From: Lactuca virosa
Taxonomy: Eukaryota > Streptophyta > Magnoliopsida > Asterales > Asteraceae
DNA length: 64,000 nt
NCBI GenBank assembly: GCA_928212115.1
Contig: CAKMRJ010005634.1
Span: 179,382,307-179,446,306, forward strand
Direction of reading: 5' to 3'
A program made the translations under genes and the position numbers. A model generated the notes under the pieces. The model did not search any database. It was not told the DNA's origin and saw only the letters and a list, made by a program, of their open reading frames with translations. This document shows positions 47,856 to 60,526 of the stretch, in pieces. How positions within the stretch are numbered: the first letter of the stretch is position 1; every line of letters starts with the position of its first letter.

Positions 47856-50800
47856 ATGGATGATACAATATCAGCTGGTGACGATCATACTCATGATCGA
47901 CATGAATATCCTAATGATTATCCAGACGATGATGAAGATTTCGGGTTAGCTGATCATGATTCTCTACATAATATCGATTTTCAAATAGGCGAGAATAGCA
48001 ATCTAAATATAGGTGATATATCTTTATAAGATTTTATAGTTGTTAATTTTCATAACAATAATGTTGAACTTGTATATTGTTATTTGCAATATGGCGAAAC
48101 TTGCACTTACAAAGATGAGGATCCATTAGAACACATTCAAAATCATATTGAAGACAATTACGACTATCATTTCGATGATTGTAGTAATCATAACCCAAGT
48201 GATGTATTGTAAATATTTATTTGGTTTTTATATATCTAATTATCCAGTACACTTATTCTATTTAAAAGATGCAGAAAACGAAAACGAGTTCATTGATGAT
48301 GTGGCAGATGATACTATAGCCGATGATAATATTGATTTATAGAAAGGTTAGTACACCAATAACAAAATATTTTAGAAAACTAGATTAATTCGTTGCGATT
48401 GTTTGCAATTTGCACATCGACGACAATCATTTGTTTAAATTTGTATGTATTCTGTTTTATATAATACAATCTGTTTTTTTATGCAGAACAAACTCATGTT
48501 ACACATGATTATGTTTCTCCTGGTGGCTCATCTTATTGGATTCCTGTTGTTTCGGACCACATCAAACCTAAAATCAAGTCAACCGTTGAATCATATGGTG
48601 CTGCATTATCAATGTATAAAAATTATGCATCAGAAGCAGGTTTTGATGTCAGGCTTGGAACAATTAGAACAACCAAATCCGGCATTATCACACAACGACA
48701 TTTGCTATCCAATCGGGAAGGTAAACCAAGAACCGCTAAAATGGATACTCTAGACCCTCAACATAATAAGTTTCAAAGAAGGAAATACTCATTTAGGTGC
48801 GAATGCAAAGCAAAAATTGTTTTTATTCTACTACATGGTACTAATAAATATATTGTTGATGATTTTGTTGAACACCGTAATCATGAGTTTTTTGGTAAGG
48901 ACAACATGTTTTTGTCTCGTACAAAGAGGAAACTTGATTATTCTCAGGAGATGTTTATTCATAACTTGTCAAAGCAAAATGTTGGTGCCTCAAGAGCACA
49001 TAGATTGTATATCGGACTTCAGGGTGGGTCTGATATTCGAGGTGGCTTGGTTTCTGATTTCAAGAACAATACGAGAAATCTTAATTCTTACATAGGTTCC
49101 AGGGATGCAAAATTCCTTGTTGTGAAGATGTTGGAAAGGAAAAAAAAATATCCCAACTTTTTCTTTCGAGTTTAAAGTCGTGCTGAAAAAATTGAATGCT
49201 CTTTTTTGTGCTGACGAAACCGCAAAATATAACTACAATGCTTTTGGCGACGTTGTATCCCTTGATGCCACCTTCAACATGAATAAGTATTTTTTTAAAT
49301 TTGTAATGTTATCACAATTTTATTTTACTTCCAATAACAGTAACTAATTTTAATATTTAAAAACAGATATGATATGATTTTCGTATCATTCACTGGGATA
49401 GATAACCATAAGAAATGTGTAACTTTTGGTGATGGATTTTTAAGTAGAGAAGATGGTACTTCTTATTCTTGGCTGCTTAGAGCATTCTTGAAATCTTTCA
49501 AAAAACAACCTATGCTTGTTCTTACAGACCAAGATCCGGCTTTAAACAAAGCTATAAATGAAGTTTTTCCAATGTCATCACATAGGTTTTGTATGTGGCA
49601 TATTACAAAAAAATTGCCAAACAAAGTGAACATTTTATTTTTTTTACCAAAATACTGTTAATAGGTTTATTTCCTTAATACATATCTTTCTATCAGAATT
49701 TAATTCTGCCAGAATAATAGATATACCAGTATTGAGACAGAATTTCTATAATGTAATTATGATAGAATCATTTAACATATTTCTATCAGAATACATGATT
49801 ATGATATTCATATCCTTTATATAACGTACACCAACATTTTATATTTTACTAAAATGGATTTTATGTATTTTCATTCAGATAACATCCCAACTAGCCACAA
49901 ACTCAGCGTTTCAGAAGCGTTTTCACTCTATAATTTGGAATTCTAAGCTGGAACCATGTGATTTTGATAACGCATGGCAATCTTGTTTAGATGACTTTAA
50001 CATTTCAAATAACAAGTGGATGAAAGAGATGTATGGGTTGCAGAGACTTTGGGTACCTGCATTCTTCAAGGACATACCAATGTCTGGTCTTATGAGAACT
50101 ACATCATTGTCTGAAGGCTAAAATTGGTCGTTTCAGAACAACACCCTTACCAGTTCTTATCTTTTAATGTTTATGATGACATTTGAGGGTGTTATGGAAC
50201 GTCAAAGACGTAATCAATTAGTCAATGACTTTAACACTGCTACAACAGTTCCTAGATTCATCATCATCTAGTCCAATCGAACCACATGCTTCTAAGGTCT
50301 ACACTCGTAAGATATTTTATCAGGTTCAGAAAGAGCTTTCAGATTCTGATAATACTTGTTTCCAAATGAGTGTTACTTCTTGCAATGGTGTTGAAACTAT
50401 TATTGTATTGGAGAAGCAAAATAACATAAGCACAATGCAACCATCAAGTCCTGTTGGTGATGACAATCTTGAGGAATACCATTACGATTGTCTTATAAAG
50501 GATAACCAATACACGGTATGTTATTACTTCATTATATAATCATTTCCTTTTATACACATAAAAAGACTTTCTATTAAATACTCATATACTATCATACATA
50601 TTCTAGGTTACCCACTCAAAAACAGAGGGTTCATTCAAGTGTACATGCATGCACTTTGAACATGTCGGTCTTTTGCATAGGCACATATTATGTGTGTTTA
50701 AGTTTTACAGTATTGAACAGATTCCTGAAGAATACATTATGAGACGTTGGCGTCGGGATGTTATTCCAACAGAATTGCTTAATAGGCGTTTCTCTAATTC

Positions 50801-51198
50801 TTTGGTTGACTCAAATTCTGACATGACTGCTATTAAAATCTTTTCAAATGTTGACCGTTGCGTTTCATTTTTGAGCCATGATGCAGCAAAGTTAAAGTCA
50901 TACCTTGAAGAGCTGAATAAGTTGAAAAAAAAAAATTGTTGATGATTGTCCAACCCCCGAGATTCCATCAAGAGAATCATTCTACAACCAGATTATAGAT
51001 GTAGAATTAACTAATGATGTTCCCGACATTGAGAATCCATCGGATATTCGTAATAAGGGAACTGGCAGTCGTGGTAAGAGATTAAAATCAAAAAAAGAAA
51101 TGCTGGAAAAAGTAAGTTTGAAGCCTAAGCGAAAGTGTGCTTCATGTAAACAGATGGCAAACCATGATAAACGAAATTGTCCTCTTAAAAAATCCTAA
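47856..51198 (+). pseudogene. FAR1-type MULE transposase (multi-exon, broken)
   Basis: An acidic N-terminus begins MDDTISAGDDHTHDRHEYP (47,856-48,029), with a second acidic exon to 48,342. 48,485-49,175 holds the FAR1 DNA-binding domain (ALSMYKNYASEAGFDVRLG, then RCECKAK, FVEHRNHEF) and enters the transposase region. 49,374-49,640 has LVLTDQDPALNKAINEVFP with a catalytic Asp and HRFCMWHITKKL. 49,881-50,539 continues (FQKRFHSIIWNS; RQRRNQLVNDF) with an in-frame TAA after TTSLSEG. The SWIM finger near 50,640 reads CTCMHFEHVGLLHRHIL, His replacing the third Cys. The zinc knuckle CASCKQMANHDKRNC ends the gene at 51,198. Host FAR1/FHY3 factors derive from such transposases, but this lies inside a TIR element and is broken. 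Confidence 0.85.
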
Positions 51199-52241
51199 GT
51201 AGTCTGCTATATTTATAGGTTTTTTGAAATTTTTTACTACAGTCACATGTTTGTTTCACGTTTAGTAGTGACATTCATTTTAATTTTGCGAGTCTTTAAT
51301 ATAATTATTATATATGGTTATGCATTATTGCACACTTTGTTATCAATCTTTATCCAAACGTATTAAACCAACGTTACGATCTTGTATAATCATTAATTTC
51401 CATAAGAATTTTATATGACCAACAACATATTATTTCCCAAACATTTTTTTCAACAACACCCTAACAAATTCCAATGGAATTTAACTTTATTCCATTTATT
51501 TATATTCTTTCAGAAGAATGTCATATCAGAACCTAACAATTCATAAACAGAATTTCACTATATTTGAAATAAATATTCATTCTTTCAGAACACGGTAATA
51601 TCATTTTGTTATTTTATACTTTTAGGACCTTTTAAAAACACTACTACAGAAGACACAAACATACTTTTAATATATTTTCATTATAATATTTTGAAATTAT
51701 AAACTTTGATCAAACATGAAAGAACATAACCGTTTATCATTCCAACAGAATTTAACTTTATTCCAATTACTGTCATTCTTTCAGAACTTGGTCGAATCAG
51801 AATTTTATTTCAATTACTGTCATTCTTTCAGGATTTGGTCGAATCAGATTTTTATTAATTCGTAACCACAATTTTGGTGTATTATAAGTATTTTCAATTT
51901 TCCACAACAATTGCATATCATAATTGACTACTTGAAAACCAAAACTTACCTGTATAATAACAACCATCTTTTAACTCTATTCTTATTATTTTAATTCTTT
52001 CAAAACATAAACTTCAAACATTTTAAAATTCAACACATTACTTACTTCCACATTTTTCATATCCATAAAAACATTCCATCATCATTCACATTAAAAGTTT
52101 TCCCAAACAACGACAACTAGAATAAAATAAAACATCCTAACATAAGTCTTCCAACACTTTCCCAAACAAAGATAGCTAGACCAAAATAAAACATGTAGGC
52201 ATAAGTCTTTCAACACAAACCAGTCTACCATGATTAAGTAA
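51199..52241. other. MULE-2 spacer between convergent genes
   Basis: No gene. Repeated ATTCTTTCAGAA/TTGGTCGAATCAG phrases at 51,500-51,850 and a diverged duplication at about 52,095-52,215 (AACATAAGTCTTCCAACAC and AGGCATAAGTCTTTCAACAC). Confidence 0.6.
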
Positions 52242-55200
52242 TCAAAACAAAATGACCATCTTAAAATGACGCCTTCCACGTCTCTGCTTCTCCCTAGTTT
52301 CCTTCACTTCATTCATCAGCACCATTTTCTCCAATGGATCAAGCCTGTCATACGCTTCTGCATCTTTATCCAACATACTTTTATACTTGTTGTAGTCGGA
52401 TTTCATAAGCTTTTCCATGTATTTGATTCTTAAATTATTTACAGCAATTACATCACTTTGTTTTTTACCTGTAAAACCGCAATCCCAACGCCCTTCACTT
52501 TCCCCCATATACGACTCCATATGCCTCATAAGATACACTCCACAGTCTGATCCTTCTTTTTCTACTTTCCATGTAAATTTCATTACACGAGGTTTAATTT
52601 TGTTGAAAGCTGTTGATTTTTTGTAATTCTCTGTTTTTAAGTAGTTGCCAAGCAATTTTTTCTATGATACAATACAATCCATTTATTAAAATTCATTTTT
52701 AACAATACAAAATTCAAGTCATATATAAATTCTAAGCAGTAATTCTTAATCTTACCACAAGAATTGGCTTCCTTCCATATATATCTTCAACAGTGCCTGT
52801 TCGGTTGACATGGTCTATAACGTAGTAGGTGGGTACCCTTAGATCAAAGCATATTAAATAATATTTACCCTTCTCAACTACTGGAAAGAAAACATGGTAT
52901 ACAACAGAATTTATAACAATAAGCTATATTTGTATAATAAATATTATAATATAGAACAGAACTATTAATCAAATTACCAGTCCAACATCCTTGAGACTTT
53001 GCTTAATTGGTAGACTTCTAATGTGCAGTTTCATCATCGAATCAAATAATGATTGGCTTCTATCGTATGCAACCGATGCATCTAGTATCTTATCTGCATG
53101 TATACATAAATGAAACAATCAATAAAACACATATTATTATTTAGTAATAAACTTAAATTGAATACTTACCAAAAAGTTTGTATCAAAGAAAACTCTAGCA
53201 ACTGATCCAACATCCCTTAGTTCCTCCATTTTGTTGAGTAATGACCTCCAACAGTCAATGATTATAGAATGTATAAACGTGTTGCTTTTAAAATCATTTG
53301 CAATACATGACTGCTCCCAATGTTCCATATCTCTTCCCTGCTCAAGAATTTTAATCAAATCAACTATACAAGTATGTTTTAAAAAGAAAACCACTAATAT
53401 ATATTATATCAATTACCCATAATCTCTTTTTGATGCAAAAACTGAATTGTATATTACCATCTCATCCTTCTTCACCTTGTCACTCATTTTAACAATCATT
53501 TCAACAAACGGTGATTTTCCATATACCGGTAACTTTTGTCCTCTTCTCCCCTTTTTTCCATTGTCATCATCTTCCACACCTTCTTCAACTGTTTCCAAGA
53601 TTTCTTTTCCTTTTTTCTTTTCTTTTCTATAACTGTTCAACACAGCCTCATCTGTCATTTCAATTACTGTTGCCAACACTTCAGGATGCTCCAAGAATTG
53701 TGAACAGGTTAGATGGTATGTACTATCGACCTTTTCCACATTAGGCATACTGAAATCTCCACCATCATCCTTTTTATCCCCATAAACTACCAATCCTCTA
53801 ACTGGAGAGATTCCACCTTCATTACTACCATCGGCCTCTCCTTTGTTACTATCAACATCAAAACCATGCTCTTTCTCTTTCATTCCTTCATTTTCTGCAT
53901 TCTTGACTTCGTTGAACAATTCTTTGTTTTTTTCGTACCACTCCTTCAACAACAAACTATCTGGGAATTTTTCCATTCCATCTTTCAAAGCCATTTCAAT
54001 ATTCTTCTTTTCGGACAAGATTATTCCATAGCTATGAACAGCCACATAAGCCTGAAAATTGTATAACAAGTTATAAGTAGCTACATTCAGATAGTATTAT
54101 TGTTCAACATAATAATTGTTTCACTTATTTTAAGCTTTTACCTAAACAGTTCAAATTATGAGTATTAAAATTCTAGTAGAATGTATCATATTTTTCATTA
54201 AAACTTTATGTCTTACCTCCTCATCCCCATAGTCTTTATTAAGCCCATCCAACATTTCGTCTTCATCCATCATTTCATCATCAACATCAACATTTTCAAA
54301 GTTTTCCTGTAGTTGTCTTCCAAACCCTCTAACACTAATCTCCAACTTCTCTATTTTTTCAAGAAGATCACCCGTAACATGTCTGACAAATGGTAACCTT
54401 TTCATTATCTTGACGCCTGAGAACTTCATGTTATACACATACACCAGCTACATCACAAAAAAAATTACAATTATTAATTCAGTATACATAATTCAATATA
54501 ATTTATAGTATTAATCTACTCAAGACAACAAGATTACCGTCAAGACGAGTATAGGTCCGTTGTAATAGCATGTCTTATCATCCCTTCTCCACAGTTGTTT
54601 TCCGCTAACCAAACAATCTAGAATATACTTACACCAATCAATCTTCGAGAAGTCTTTTACCAACACTAACTTATTAACAACATTTATTTGATCTGTACCA
54701 CTCAAAGTTGATTCCACAAATGTATTAATGAAAAGTGTAAGGAAATTCAGCCTAAACATAAGATTGTCTTGATTTGTATTTTTGATCCTTTTCAGGTATT
54801 CTTCACCATTAAACCCTTTTTTCTCATATTGGTTTTTCCATTCTTGCAGAATTTCATTATCTTTCTCACAACTATTCATGTTCAAAAAGTCTTCCTCATC
54901 ATTTGGTAACCCCAACATGTCATGCACTGTCTCTTTTGTAATTGTAATCACATTATTCTCTAGAACTAAACGGTACTCTATGGGTCATAGTGATCTAAGA
55001 GATAGTAGTTAAGTAACCTCGGAGTAGTGTCCATGTCAATATTCAGAAGTGAACCAAAACCCATAGACACAATCCCATTTTTCTGTGCAGGGGACATTAC
55101 TTTCACAGTTGCACTAACCCTTCCAGGAGTCATCCCAGTTGCAAGTCTTCTTAAACCTTCTGGATGCTCCTTACTTACTTTTCTAACTTTGCCCTCCATC

Positions 55201-56260
55201 TTTTTGATATTCACATTCTCATGTTCTATTTTTCCCTTCTTTCTCTGTGGAGATTTCTTTGAATGTGGTTCATTCACTACCTTATTTCTGTTACCAACAT
55301 CTTCCTTATGTTCCACATCCATAACAATGTCTACCTTTTCATTGTTTCTCTTTGACACACTCATACTCTCCTCTGGTAATTCATTCAAACTTCTTTGTTT
55401 TTTTCTTTCAGCCCTTGCTTCTACTGACTTCTTATTATCCTTATTAGGTGTTGTTCTCGCAGAATCCTTCATTTTCACCCTTCTTACACTTTTACTATCT
55501 GTACGTATCATAGTCATGCTCTATTAATTGGCACTACACAAACATTATTTAATAACAAATTAACACTCATTTAAAAAAATATTAAATTTTTTATAAATAA
55601 CTATGTTATAATATTTAATTTTATACCAATTATACTAGACTTATATTGTATACAATTACATGTTCTAATAGAACTAGTATACAACTTTTAATTTTACACT
55701 AGTTATATCAGAATACCATTTACACTTAATTTTACACTAGTTATATCAGAATTATATATTATAATCCTATATTATACAATTCAAAGTTTTACTGGAGCAC
55801 ATAAGAAAGTAAACCGACTTAACAAATTACCTGAATTTCTAGATTCTACATTCTTCTTTCCATGTTCTGATCTTGAACATTTTTTCATGTTGTCCTTTGT
55901 TTTACTTGATCCAACAATATTTATATGAATCGGTTCACATTCTACACCAACTGCTTCATCAAGTAAGAAGAGATACATATTATTAAAGAATTCTGTTAGA
56001 ATGATCTACATAATATTGTATTTAGAATATTACCATTTACATTAATTACTGTTTTATTACCATTATAACATATTCTAAAAATAATTGTTATTATTTTTCA
56101 TAAATCAAAAAAAGAAAACTGCCTGCAGGTGGAGAAATGATATTGTCTTTCATGGGTGTTGATCTTGTAGAATACTTCCTTTTCACATTCTTTTGACTTG
56201 TAGAATCAACATTAATTGGCTCATCCGCAGCTTCTGCAACAACTAATGAATCAAATTATT
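52242..56260 (-). pseudogene. Ulp1-like cysteine protease gene (multi-exon, MULE-2 cargo)
   Basis: From 56,260 down: short basic leader exons (56,125-56,245; about 55,830-55,960; 54,978-55,517), the last running into GFGSLLNIDMDTTPRLLNYY. The N-terminal domain continues at 54,520-54,951 (TKETVHDMLGLPNDEEDFL, plant mobile/DUF1985-like). Acidic linkers follow at 54,214-54,444 and 53,413-54,069. The protease domain is spread over 52,756-53,394 and 52,242-52,655: YLICFDLRVPTYYVIDHV and KEGSDCGVYLMRHMESYMG. Cys (SDCG) and Asp (VID) of the C48 triad are present; the position where relatives have His reads EKGKYYLICF. It converges on the FAR1-type transposase as the Ulp1 gene does in MULE-1. Exon joins are not all resolvable and activity is doubtful. 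Confidence 0.7.
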
Positions 56261-56350
56261 ATAGTTCATTAGTAACATTTTCCAAAATAACCAGCCATAC
56301 TTCAATCTCTTGAACTGCATTCTATAATTCTTTATGTTGTCATTCTTTAA

Positions 56351-56770
56351 GAATTCAATGCGTGGTCATACACAAAATTCTTAGAGATACCCCCACACAC
56401 TATTTACCAATAAAGGGAAACCCCCAAAAACATAGTAATATAACAAACAAAAAAACTAACTCATTTATACTAAAAAAAATACAAAACAAATCAACAATCT
56501 CATCCCATATACTCACAGAACAACAACCATAACCAAGATTTTGCATTTTTTTATTCTGACAGAATTCAATACATGGTCATACACAAAATTCTTAGAGAAA
56601 CCCCCAAATACTAAATACCAATATAGGGAAACCCCCAAAAACACAGTAATAACACATAAAAAAACTAACTCATGTATACTAAAAAAATACAAAACAAATC
56701 AACAATCTCATCCCCTATACTCACAGAACCATAACCACATACAAGATTTTGCTTGTTTTGATTCTGACAG
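56351..56770. repeat. ~210-bp direct tandem duplication in MULE-2
   Basis: Two copies starting GAATTCAATGCGTGGTCAT (56,351) and GAATTCAATACATGGTCAT (56,562), each with AACCCCCAAAAACA and TCAACAATCTCATCCC; each ends near a (TTCTGACAG)AAT palindrome. Lies upstream of the Ulp1-like gene. Confidence 0.8.
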
Positions 56771-57600
56771 AATGCATATTATGTATAATCTCCTATTCTA
56801 CCAGAATTGCAAATTAAATACTTCTAACAGAATCGAAAACATAATAAAAAAAAACTTACTTTATATTCTTGAAAAACACATAACAAAACAACAATAACAT
56901 CCCCTATTATTATAGAAACAACATTCATATACCCTAATATTCAAACATTCTCGCAGATTTTCATTTTCGGATTTGAGAAAACCCTAATTAAAAAATATGC
57001 CTTTTTTGCACTGTTTTGGTCTACTATACTTAGTACAACTTCAAAAACACATGCAAATACTACATTGTTCAAACATTCAAACAGAATGTTATGGATTCAA
57101 CCACAAAATTTGAAAAAAAAATACCTATATGGAGAGAAACGAAATCATCATCGTCTTAATCTAGATTCAACATCGTTTCTTGTGTGTTCTTAAATTTCGA
57201 TTTGAAAGCATTCGACCTTGTACTCCTCATTATACTACACTTTTTCTTCTTCGAACGATCACAATGCAACTTCTGTAAACAACTCTTCGAGAATCGATGA
57301 GTACATACAACAACGACAACATAATCTACCGATTTTTTAGTTGATTATAGTAATTATTCTATGATTTTGTGTTCCGATACAAAGGGAGTCGAATACGGGG
57401 TTATGCGATGTTATAGGGATTATGCGGGTAGTTGTGATCAATCGAGTCAATTTCCTTTTTTAATGGAGACGATAAATGTACAGAAATACCCTTATTCATA
57501 TGTTTTCATTAAATGTGACTCCTTTTTCATTTTCTTTATATCAATTTAAATTTAATAATTTTGTATTAAAAATTGAAAATTCGATTGGCCCACATTTAGT
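56771..57600. other. MULE-2 right subterminal region
   Basis: No supported gene. Contains further CAGAAT motifs (56,771-57,090) and an AT-rich stretch before the right terminal repeat. The frames at 57,361-57,718 run into the microsatellite and are not real. Confidence 0.5.
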
Positions 57601-57640
57601 CATACAGTCACACAATAATTACTTTGAATATAATAACCTA
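57601..57640 (-). repeat. MULE-2 right terminal inverted repeat
   Basis: Inverted match to 36,231-36,270, as described for the element. Confidence 0.75.
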
Positions 57641-57641
57641 A

Positions 57642-57644
<3 letters not shown>

Positions 57645-57702
<58 letters not shown>
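57645..57702. repeat. (AT)n tract between MULE-2 and Helitron
   Basis: AT dinucleotide repeat; continues as the same repeat on the far side of the Helitron (59,021-59,095), showing the Helitron landed within it. Confidence 0.9.
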
Positions 57703-57705
<3 letters not shown>

Positions 57706-59019
57706 TACTATACTATAAAGGAAGTATTTTTTCTTTCACAACATTAATTTGAAACTCCCATACATTATTCCTTTCACCACATTCATTTGAAACTCTCATG
57801 ACTTTTCAATTTCTTTATATTAATAATTATAAGTTGATTAATAAGGTTAAAAAAATATCAAACCTAAAGTGTAATTATATATAAACTAAATTTTAATATT
57901 AAAATAATATCTCTACTTCTACTTATAAAGTTGTTTTTTAACTTTTAACATATGATACTTAATTTATTAGTTTTAATATATTGTTGGATGTAAACCATTA
58001 TCATTTTAGAGATACAATTATCGAACAATTTGTGTAAAATACTTAAATTATTAATTTAAATATAACATGACAGGGTCGACTTAAATCAAATTTTAGTTTA
58101 ACTTAAACAACCCAAAAAATATTTTGTAAATAGTTAAAAGTGATAATTGTAGTGTCTTTCTAATAATGACTATAAGTTGGTTAATAAGGTCAAATAAATA
58201 TCAAACCTAAAGTGTAATCATAAATAAAATAAATTTCAATTTTCAAACAATATATTTACTTCTACTTATAAAGTTATGTCTTTAACTTTTAATATATTAT
58301 ACTTAATTTATTAGATTTAAAATATTGTTGTATGTAAACCATTATCAGTTTAAAGCTACAACTTTTGAACAGTTTGGAAAAAATACTTAAATTGTTAATT
58401 TAAATATAACATTACAGTGTCAACTTAAATATAAATTTTAGTTCCACTTAAAAACCAAAGAATATTTTGTAAATGGTTAAAAGTGATAAATTGTAGTGAT
58501 AAATGCAAAAACTAAATTGGAATCTCAATTTGACTAAAGTATTTCCTAAAGATATTTTTATAATCGTTAAAAGTTTTCAAATAAGTAGCTTAAAATAATT
58601 TACAATAACAATAGTTAAAATAACTCTATTAAGTGATTATATTGTTACCTTTAAAAACAAAAAACAATGTTTGATGTTTTAAATAATTATAATGATAGAA
58701 ATTAAAAATTAAGCAAATAAATTTTAAAAAATTAATTAACAATAACAACAACTATAAATAACATTAAACCATATATTATATTTAATTTTATTCATGTGTA
58801 ACTCGCGGGTAGAAGTCATTCAAACGATTGAGATTATGCCGTTATAATAGATGTATATATTATCATATAATTCAAAATAATCAATATATTATATCAATTT
58901 AGTATATGAATTATTATATCAAATTCAACAGCAATGTTATTGTTATATTAAAAAAACATATATTTGTAAAGAATTCAACTATATAGGTGTTTCTGCGCAA
59001 CGCGCGGGCATTCGCCTAG
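57703..59019 (+). mobile_element. non-autonomous Helitron, 1.32 kb
   Basis: Starts A|TCATACTATACTATAAAG and ends with hairpin CTGCGCAACGCGCGGG, CATTCGCCTAG|T. Same family as 27,039-28,378. Holds an internal duplication (blocks near 57,790-58,130 and 58,165-58,500 share GTTGGATGTAAACCATTATC-like text). No coding capacity. Inserted inside an AT microsatellite. Confidence 0.9.
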
Positions 59020-59022
59020 TAT

Positions 59023-59113
<91 letters not shown>

Positions 59114-59510
59114 TTGTGTGTGTATACTCTTTAATTCTCAATTATAATGACTCATTAACTCACATGATAATGCTCTACTAGATATCTCAACATCACTCAT
59201 TCCTTAACTCCTATAGTAATATACTGCTATATATCTCAATTATATTCACTAATTAAATCACCTAATAATGCTCTATTTTATATCTCGACTATAATTGCTC
59301 AAAATATAATAATACCTCTCTATATATTTCAATTATACTCGCCGTTTATTCTAACAGTAAATAAAGTACTATAATTCTCAACTACTCTACTCCAAAATCT
59401 AATGTAGCATTAGGCAGCTAAAATTTTCAATCAATACAATTACTGAACTAATATGATATTAATAAATAACAATTCATATATGATACTCTACTCTGAACAT
59501 ATACAACATA
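59020..59510. other. AT/GT microsatellite and TACTC-rich low-complexity region
   Basis: (AT)n then (GT)n to about 59,125, followed by ATATCTCAA/CTCTACT-type degenerate repeats like those at 35,300-36,100. No gene. Confidence 0.7.
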
Positions 59511-60526
59511 TCATACATACTTATAAAGCTAGCATTTTTTCTTGAATCTCATGCATTTGAAACCCCCTTTTTTAACTTCCTTTCACCACATTCATTTGAA
59601 ACTCCCATGACTTTTCAATTTCTTTATAATAATATTATAAATAAGTTAAATAATGTTCTATAAACAAGAAAGGGTGTTTTATTACAATGTCTTCATCCCA
59701 CATCGATGGTGAGAGTAAACAAGAGAATGTTTCCTCTTCTATAAATAGGAAAGGTTGTGAAATGTTTCAAAGGGATCAAACCATGAGAACTTCCTCATGC
59801 CTACCTTTGTAGGATTTTGAAGGTATTATTTGGTGAGATTGTCTATATTAGCAAGTGTCCAGTTAACTTTTAGAATTCCAAAAATGTTTTTAAACCGAAT
59901 TTTTTCAGGTTTAAACCGTGTTTCAGTTAGAAAAAAAACTATGTAATTGGGTATATTAAGTTGAACCAGAGCTGGATCAATTTGGACCGATAAAGGAATC
60001 ATTTTCCTTTCACAACAAACATTTGAAACTCCCATGATTTTTTAAATTATTATAATAAAGTATAAATAAGTTACATAATTTTATATAAATATAAAAAAGC
60101 ATCTACCTAAACCTAAAATTATAACTATTTGAAAAACCACTTTGATTCAAAAGCACGAAATATATACAAACCGAGTTTCACTAGAAAAAAAAATATGTAG
60201 TTTGGTATATTTAGTTGAATCGGTCCGAGTTTGATCTATTTGGACCATAAAAGAAGCATTTTCCTTTCACTACATACATTTGAAACTCCCATGATTTTTC
60301 AAATTGTTTCCAATGATATTTTAAAAAAGTTACATAATGTTATATAAATATAAAAAAACATCTACCTAAACATAAAATTATAATTGTTTGAAAATTCGAT
60401 TTGATCAAAAGCACGAAATATATACGCATATTATATTTTATAAATGAATTCTTTTTATGATGAACTTTTGAATCTTGAAAATACATATAAACAAACTTTC
60501 TATATTAAGTACCTAACTGAATTTAT
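59511..60526 (+). mobile_element. Helitron 5' end and body, interrupted by a Ty3-type LTR
   Basis: Starts A|TCATACATACTTATAAAGC, matching the 5' end of the Helitron at 27,039-28,378. The module TTCCTTTCAC...TTTGAAACTCCCATGA repeats at about 59,578, 60,006 and 60,262, with roughly 250-base spacing of the last two, which also share ACATCTACCTAAAC and AGCACGAAATATATAC. No CTAG-hairpin end is seen before the LTR at 60,527, so the LTR element probably inserted into it. Confidence 0.65.

Noticed and set aside
47856..51198. Host FAR1-RELATED SEQUENCE gene
   Set aside because: Several stops and frame breaks, and the gene lies between transposon terminal repeats with a Ulp1-like partner.
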